A stretch of 17,786 nt of DNA from JBFXDI01 sp050181295. GTDB taxonomy: Bacteria; Pseudomonadota; Alphaproteobacteria; Rhizobiales; Aestuariivirgaceae. Positions 13,520-17,786 of this stretch are shown one piece after another. The first letter of the stretch is position 1. Each line of letters starts with the position of its first letter. Below the pieces are notes generated by a model. It was not told the origin of the DNA and did no database searches. It saw only the letters and a program-made list of their open reading frames with translations. Position numbers and translations under genes: made by a program. Location: NCBI GenBank assembly GCA_050181295.1, contig JBFXDI010000086.1, forward strand, positions 1 to 17,786. The letters run 5' to 3'.

Positions 13520-15613
13520 CTAGGCCTTCTCGACCCACACCCTGTTGTCGTGGAAAGCGCCGCCACCCGAGGGCGAGATCGGGTCCGAGCCGGTAAGCGT
13601 GTTGATGCCGCGTCCGTCTTCAAAGGACGCGTTGGGCCAGATCGATTCGGAGATGACGACGCCGCGCTGGATGCCCTTGAACGCCTTCACATGCAGCAGC
13701 ACCCGCCCGCGGCGGTTGCCGACCCGCACCTTGGCGCCGTCGTCGATCCCCAACATCTGCAAGTCGGCGGAATGCATGAAGAGCGTCGGCCGTCCTTCGC
13801 GCTTCAGCGACGTCGGCGTCTCGTTGAAGGAGGTGTTGAGGAAATTCCGCGCCGGGCTGGTCGCGAGCCGGAAGGGGTGCGCCTCGTCCGCCTCCTCGAT
13901 CACCTCCCAATGGTCGGGCATGGCCGGGATCGTGTCGAAGGGACCCAGACGGTCGCGGATATGGGGCCGGTAGATGGCGTTCTTCCAGTCCGGCCGGAAG
14001 CGGAACTTTCCATCCGGATGCTTGAAGCCGTTGCGGAAATGCGCCTCCTCGAAAGGCGGCTGGCAGTCGATCCAGCGCTTCTCCTCGATCTCTTCAAGCG
14101 TGCCCCAGCCTGAGTGCCGTAGCAGCCAGTCGATGTGCTCGCGGGGGCTCATGGAGAAGCCCGGATGCTCCGCGCCCACGCGCTTCGCGAGCTCGCAATG
14201 GACCTCGTGGTTGGAGCGGCATTCGCCGGGCGGATCGATGAGCTTCGGGCCCAGCATCATGTGCTGGTGGCCGCCGCCCTGATAGACGTCGTCGTGCTCG
14301 AGAAACATGGTCGCCGGCAGCACAATGTCCGCCACGTCGGCCGTCTCGGTCATGAACTGCTCATGCACGCAGACGAAGAGGTCGTCGCGCGCGAAGCCGC
14401 GCTTCACCTGCTCCTGGTCCGGCGCCACCGACACCGGATTGGTGTTCTGGATCAGCATGGCCGTGACGGGCGGGCCGCCCTTGAGATCGGCCGGATCGCC
14501 GTTCAGCGCCGCGCCGATCCTGCACTGGTCGATCCAGCGGACGCTGTCGTCGCGGACGTCCAGTCCCTCGATCATCGTCTTGTCGAGGTGGAAGATGCCG
14601 CCGTTGTTGTGAAAGGCGCCACCGCCCTCATGCACCCAGGAACCGGTCACGCTGGCGATCGAGGTCACTGCGTGCATGTTGACCGCCCCGTTGCGCGAGC
14701 GGGTGAAGCCGTAGCCGATGCGGATATAGGTCCGGGGCGTCCCGCCGATGGCATGGGCGAACTCGACGATGCGCTCCGGGGCCAAGCCGGTGATGACGGA
14801 CGCCCATTCGGGCCCGCGGCTCTGGAGATGCGCTTCGAACTCCTTCGGGCAGTCCGTGTACTTCTCGAGAAATGCCCGGTCGGCAAAGCCGTCGCGGAAC
14901 AGCACATGCATGACCGCGCAGGCGAGCGCGCCGTCCGTGCCCGGCCGGATCACAATTCCTAAGTCCGCCTGCTTCATGGTGGCCGTCTCGTAGACGTCCA
15001 CGACCGCGAGCCTCGCGCCCCGCTCCTTGCGCGCCCGGGTGACGTGCGCCATCACGTTCACCTGGGTGTGCACCGGATTGGTGCCCCAGATGACGATCAG
15101 ATCCGACTTCGCCATCTCGCGGGGATCGGGACCCATGAGCTTGCCGGTGCCGGCGATGTAACCGGGCCAGGCCGAGGTCACGCAGATCGTGTCGTACATC
15201 ACCGAATAGCGCTTGGCGTGGCGCAGGCGGTGAAGGCCGTCGCGCATGACGAGGCCCATGGTGCCGGCGAAGTAGTAGGGCCAGACAGCCTCGGAGCCGT
15301 GGCGAGCCTCGGCCTTGAGAAACGCCTCCGCCACCTCGTCCAGGGCGTCGTCCCAGGAAAGCTCCTGCCACTCCCCCGCCCCCTTGGCGCCCTTGCGCTT
15401 CAAGGGCTTCAGAAGCCGGTCCGGATGGTGAACACGCTCGGCATAGCGGCCCACCTTCTCGCAGACGACGCCCAGCGTGTAGGAGTTGTCGGCGGAGCCC
15501 CGCACGCGTCCGATGGTGCGGGAATCGAGGAGTTCCACGTCGAGCGCGCAGACCGACGGGCAATCGTGCGGGCACGTGGAATGGGCGATGCGGATGTCGG
15601 GGCGGATATTCAT
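13520..15613 (-). CDS. Molybdopterin/[4Fe-4S] oxidoreductase, DMSO-reductase superfamily, cytoplasmic
   Basis: A 697-residue enzyme of the bis-MGD molybdoenzyme (MopB/BisC) superfamily; the substrate cannot be named. The N-terminal [4Fe-4S] site is C14-x3-C18-x3-C22-x28-C51. The molybdopterin-binding core follows (I-W-G-T-N-P near residue 178; V-V-D-V-Y-E-T; I-Q-N-T-N-P-V-S near 390; D-I-V-L-P-A-T-M-F-L-E). The C-terminal molydop-binding domain has the S-P-A-R-N-F-L-N-T-S-F motif. C144, in D-T-I-C-V-T-S-A-W, lies where family members often carry the metal-ligating residue (inference). No Tat or Sec signal precedes the cluster cysteines, so it should be cytoplasmic. It starts at ATG 15613, 15 bases after the membrane cytochrome gene, so the two are co-transcribed and that cytochrome is its probable redox partner. 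Nothing appears truncated. Confidence 0.85.
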   Translation of the reverse strand: MNIRPDIRIAHSTCPHDCPSVCALDVELLDSRTIGRVRGSADNSYTLGVVCEKVGRYAERVHHPDRLLKPLKRKGAKGAGEWQELSWDDALDEVAEAFLKAEARHGSEAVWPYYFAGTMGLVMRDGLHRLRHAKRYSVMYDTICVTSAWPGYIAGTGKLMGPDPREMAKSDLIVIWGTNPVHTQVNVMAHVTRARKERGARLAVVDVYETATMKQADLGIVIRPGTDGALACAVMHVLFRDGFADRAFLEKYTDCPKEFEAHLQSRGPEWASVITGLAPERIVEFAHAIGGTPRTYIRIGYGFTRSRNGAVNMHAVTSIASVTGSWVHEGGGAFHNNGGIFHLDKTMIEGLDVRDDSVRWIDQCRIGAALNGDPADLKGGPPVTAMLIQNTNPVSVAPDQEQVKRGFARDDLFVCVHEQFMTETADVADIVLPATMFLEHDDVYQGGGHQHMMLGPKLIDPPGECRSNHEVHCELAKRVGAEHPGFSMSPREHIDWLLRHSGWGTLEEIEEKRWIDCQPPFEEAHFRNGFKHPDGKFRFRPDWKNAIYRPHIRDRLGPFDTIPAMPDHWEVIEEADEAHPFRLATSPARNFLNTSFNETPTSLKREGRPTLFMHSADLQMLGIDDGAKVRVGNRRGRVLLHVKAFKGIQRGVVISESIWPNASFEDGRGINTLTGSDPISPSGGGAFHDNRVWVEKA

Positions 15614-15628
15614 GGCGGCGACTATAGC

Positions 15629-16600
15629 TCAGCCTTTAGGGGAAGTTGAGGCAGCCTGCTTTGCGTGGCACGCGAGGCAGGAATCCGTTGGCCCATGGGC
15701 CTTTGCGGCCAGCCGCCGCTCCGCGTGGCAGCCGGTGCACAAGGCGTGAAAGGTCCGGTCTATGCGCGTGACCTCATCGAACGAAACGGCCTTGTGGCAG
15801 GGGATGCAGTTCTCGAACCCCGACCGGTCGGCGAAATTGTGGTGGCAGGTAAGGCAGGCGACGCTAGTATGGGTGGAATGGTCGAACATGCGCTGGTCGA
15901 GCGGGGCTTCCCTCAACGCCGCCATGCGCGCCTGCACGAACGGCCCGGCGAAGAGAAACAGCCCCAGGAATGCCGTCAGGCCCGCCAAGGCCGCGGCCGA
16001 CCGGGCCGGCCACCGCAGCCGAAGCTTCGGCAGGAGGGGCATCAGGACCAATGCCGCCCCGGCGACGAGGCCGGCCTTGCCCCACCAGGGAAGGCCCGGA
16101 ACGAACACGATGTGGGCAAGCGCCAGCACGGCGGCGAAGAGCGCGAAAAGACGATGCGGCCAGGCTGCCGGCGCGGGCCAGCGGAGAAGCAAGCCCGGCT
16201 CGCGCATGAGGATCACGACCAGGAGCAGGATCAGAGCCAGCACGCCCACAAGGATTTCGCCCGGCATCGAGACGTCGGCATAGCGCCAGATGGTCGAATC
16301 AATCGCCGGGATGGCGACCGCATGCAGGAGCGCCAGCCCAAGCGCCCAGCGTCCGAGACTTGCGTGCAGGTTCAGGCGAAGACCGGCCGGCGAAACGGCC
16401 GCGGAAGCGCACAGCAGGAGCAACGCCGCCCACCCGGCAAGATTTATCACCCACCAGGCGAGTTCCCCCGGCCGCAGGAGCAGCAGCGGCATGGCGGAAC
16501 CCATGAGGATCAGCCCGGCCATAGCCACTTTCGACTTCACAGGCAGCCCGCTCTTCTTGCGAAGACCCCGCCAGGCGCCAACGATCCGGCCATGAACCAT
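15629..16600 (-). CDS. Membrane di-heme b (ferric-reductase-like) and tetraheme cytochrome c fusion
   Basis: A 323-residue protein from ATG 16600 (ATG 16654 would add 18 residues; neither has a strong ribosome site). Seven hydrophobic helices are visible at about 25-44, 47-68, 80-100, 113-132, 150-170, 172-190 and 203-222. Positive loops place the N-terminus in the cytoplasm and the C-terminus outside. Helices 3 and 5 carry H79/H93 and H149/H163, two His-x13-His pairs as in the ferric-reductase/YedZ/NOX membrane fold, suited to two stacked b hemes. The periplasmic C-terminus has four CxxCH sites (C249, C265, C288, C308) and extra histidines (241, 244, 254, 285, 302) as possible distal ligands, like cytochrome c3/c7 families. 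It has no flavin/NAD domain. It is the first gene of an operon with the molybdoenzyme and probably exchanges electrons with it. Confidence 0.8.
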   Translation of the reverse strand: MVHGRIVGAWRGLRKKSGLPVKSKVAMAGLILMGSAMPLLLLRPGELAWWVINLAGWAALLLLCASAAVSPAGLRLNLHASLGRWALGLALLHAVAIPAIDSTIWRYADVSMPGEILVGVLALILLLVVILMREPGLLLRWPAPAAWPHRLFALFAAVLALAHIVFVPGLPWWGKAGLVAGAALVLMPLLPKLRLRWPARSAAALAGLTAFLGLFLFAGPFVQARMAALREAPLDQRMFDHSTHTSVACLTCHHNFADRSGFENCIPCHKAVSFDEVTRIDRTFHALCTGCHAERRLAAKAHGPTDSCLACHAKQAASTSPKG

Positions 16601-16680
16601 ATTCGCGGCACAATCTTCCCCACCTATGCGGCGATGCGATACCTTCGCATGCATCGATTCACACTTCGAGGGACAAGACG

Positions 16681-17118
16681 GTGATCAAGCAAACTGCCAC
16701 ATTGGGACTTGCCGCGGCTATCGCGATCGCGGCCTTCAGCGGTCCGGCCGACGCCGGCAAGAAGGGGCGCAACGTCGCCATCGGCATCATCGCCGGAATC
16801 ACGGCGGCGACGGTCCTGACCGCGGCCGCCAATGCGGCGCAGCGGCGCTATCAGTACGACGACTACGCCTATGCGGATGATTATTCCCCGTCCGACAACG
16901 CGCTCGCCGCCTGCGTGCACAAGGCGTATCGGACCACGCGGCGCGACGGCGGCGACGGCATCGACCTCGTGGCGGTCGAGCGCAATTCCTTCAAGGAAGG
17001 CTTCTATCGCGTGCGCGTGGTCGTCAACGCCTATGGCCCCTGGGGCACGGCAAGACGGGGCGCCGTCTGCAAGATCGACCGCGACCGCATCGTCGAGTGG
17101 AAGTGGTATCGCGTCTGA
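16681..17118 (+). CDS. Small exported hypothetical protein
   Basis: A 145-residue protein with no recognised family. It starts at GTG 16681, with GAGGGA ending seven bases upstream, which supports this unusual start. Residues 1-25 form a signal peptide ending A-D-A before G-K-K-G. A second hydrophobic, alanine-rich stretch at about 32-52 could be a membrane segment or an uncleaved anchor. A tyrosine/aspartate-rich linker follows (about 57-70). The C-terminal domain holds two cysteines, C78 and C130, probably forming a disulfide, around beta-like segments (F-Y-R-V-R-V-V-V-N, A-V-C-K-I-D-R-D-R-I-V-E-W). Its architecture recalls small periplasmic/outer-surface proteins common in alphaproteobacteria. 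It is divergent from the cytochrome-molybdoenzyme operon across 80 bases, so shared regulation is possible but not shown. Confidence 0.7.
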   Translation: MIKQTATLGLAAAIAIAAFSGPADAGKKGRNVAIGIIAGITAATVLTAAANAAQRRYQYDDYAYADDYSPSDNALAACVHKAYRTTRRDGGDGIDLVAVERNSFKEGFYRVRVVVNAYGPWGTARRGAVCKIDRDRIVEWKWYRV

Positions 17119-17129
17119 TCGCTTGAGAG

Positions 17130-17148
17130 GCGGCAGGCCGCCTGCCGC
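17130..17148 (+). terminator. Hairpin after the small exported protein gene
   Basis: GCGGCAGG (17130-17137) and CCTGCCGC (17141-17148) form a perfect 8-bp GC-rich stem with a three-base loop, starting 11 bases after the stop codon. AAACAG follows instead of a T-tract, so termination may be weak or need Rho. Confidence 0.4.
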
Positions 17149-17163
17149 AAACAGACCTGACAT

Positions 17164-17196
17164 GGACGCCGGTGGGCTTTACTCCCGCCGGCGTCC
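17164..17196 (+). terminator. Strong 13-bp hairpin, terminator or leader structure
   Basis: GGACGCCGGTGGG (17164-17176) pairs with CCCGCCGGCGTCC (17184-17196) with a single T-G wobble, leaving a seven-base loop. Pyrimidine-rich sequence with short T runs follows. It ends 44 bases before the start of the next gene, so it may terminate the preceding transcript or, if transcription starts upstream of it, act in the leader of the flavoenzyme gene. Confidence 0.4.
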
Positions 17197-17240
17197 GCGC
17201 TTCTACTCCCCCTTTCGGTCGGGCTTGAGCAGGAGTGTCC

Positions 17241-17786
17241 ATGAAGTCGCATGCGCGGGTCGTCGTCGTCGGGGGCGGCGTCATGGGGGTGAGCGCCCTC
17301 TATCATCTGGCGCTCGAAGGCTGGAGCGACGTCGTCCTCGTCGAGAAGGGCGAACTGACGTCGGGATCGACCTGGCATGCCGCCGGCCAGTGCCCGCACT
17401 TCAACGGCTCGCTCAACCTCACCAAGATCCATGTCTACGGCACCGAACTCTATCCGAAGCTGCAGGAGCTGACGGGAGAAGCGGTCTCCTGGCACGGCTG
17501 CGGCGGCATCCGGCTTGCGGTGACTGACGACGAGGTGGACTGGTTCAAATACGTCCACGGCATCTCGAAGCTCGCGGGCTACGAGGCGCACCTCATCTCG
17601 CCGAACGAGATCCGCGAGCACCATCCCTATCTCGAGACCTTCGGGGTCAAGCTCGGCTACCTGACCGTGACGGACGGACACGTGGCGCCGGCCGACATCA
17701 CCAACGCCATGGCCGCCGGCGCCCGCAAGCTCGGCGCGGAAGTCTATCGCCGCTGCCGCGTCACCGACATCAAGCGGCTGCCATCG
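17241..17786 (+). CDS. FAD-dependent dimethylglycine/sarcosine dehydrogenase-like enzyme (5' part only)
   Basis: The first 182 residues of a DAO-superfamily flavoenzyme that runs off the window. The Rossmann dinucleotide motif is G11-G-G-V-M-G16, with the ribose-binding acidic residue at E35 after the second strand. Next comes T-S-G-S-T-W-H46-A-A-G-Q; in dimethylglycine dehydrogenase the histidine of the equivalent S-T-W-H-A-A-G motif carries covalently bound FAD. Full-length relatives are often about 800 residues with C-terminal GcvT-like tetrahydrofolate-binding domains and oxidise dimethylglycine, sarcosine or related methylated amines. Whether this one has that second half cannot be seen. 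The ATG at 17241 has AGGAG five bases upstream. It is separated from the preceding gene by two hairpins, so it is probably transcribed independently. Confidence 0.85.
   Translation, partial: MKSHARVVVVGGGVMGVSALYHLALEGWSDVVLVEKGELTSGSTWHAAGQCPHFNGSLNLTKIHVYGTELYPKLQELTGEAVSWHGCGGIRLAVTDDEVDWFKYVHGISKLAGYEAHLISPNEIREHHPYLETFGVKLGYLTVTDGHVAPADITNAMAAGARKLGAEVYRRCRVTDIKRLPS

Noticed and set aside
13532..15575. Long open frames on the + strand and in other frames across the molybdoenzyme gene
   Set aside because: Shadows of the real gene, which shows the complete [4Fe-4S] and molybdopterin motifs in one uninterrupted frame.

Overview
The window is GC-rich, densely coded chromosomal DNA from an alphaproteobacterium, most likely of the Hyphomicrobiales/Rhizobiales type. 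This rests on gene content (an Hda/HdaA-type DnaA paralogue next to ppk and ppx, a DUF2066 protein divergent from purM-purN, a sarcosine/dimethylglycine dehydrogenase-like flavoenzyme) and on REP-type palindromes with GTCAT ends. No genus can be named from the sequence alone. No rRNA, tRNA or CRISPR array was seen.

Layout. At the left edge (2-100) lies the 3' end of a DDE transposase gene. It is followed on the + strand by a YcaD-like MFS transporter (130-1422) and RNase D (1443-2636). A six-gene minus-strand cluster runs from 9995 down to 2642: DUF2066 exported protein, CDP-alcohol phosphatidyltransferase (PgsA-like), AI-2E/PerM-family membrane protein, Hda, polyphosphate kinase and exopolyphosphatase. 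Several of these genes overlap by 1-4 bases or are separated by about 50-80 bases, so they probably form one transcriptional unit, with a possible internal promoter before ppk. Divergent from it are purM and purN, two steps of de novo purine synthesis. A gamma-glutamylcyclotransferase-like gene converges on purN and overlaps its 3' end by 13 bases.

From 12289 the DNA is more accessory in character. A 395-base region holds a possible 33-residue membrane peptide whose start sits inside a long inverted repeat. A small secreted protein with one EF-hand-like loop follows (12684-13262). Then come two REPIN-like palindromic doublets of 81 and 85 bp (13277-13357 and 13413-13497).

The most interesting part is a two-gene minus-strand operon at 13520-16600. 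Its first gene encodes a single polypeptide with seven predicted membrane helices, two His-x13-His pairs positioned for two b-type hemes, and a C-terminal periplasmic domain with four CxxCH heme c sites. Its second gene encodes a molybdopterin/[4Fe-4S] oxidoreductase with no export signal, hence probably cytoplasmic. Together they look like an electron path crossing the inner membrane between a cytoplasmic molybdoenzyme and a periplasmic tetraheme domain. The substrate is unknown. Divergent from the operon is a small exported hypothetical protein (16681-17118). After two strong hairpins, the 5' part of a dimethylglycine/sarcosine dehydrogenase-like FAD enzyme (17241 to the edge) runs out of the window.
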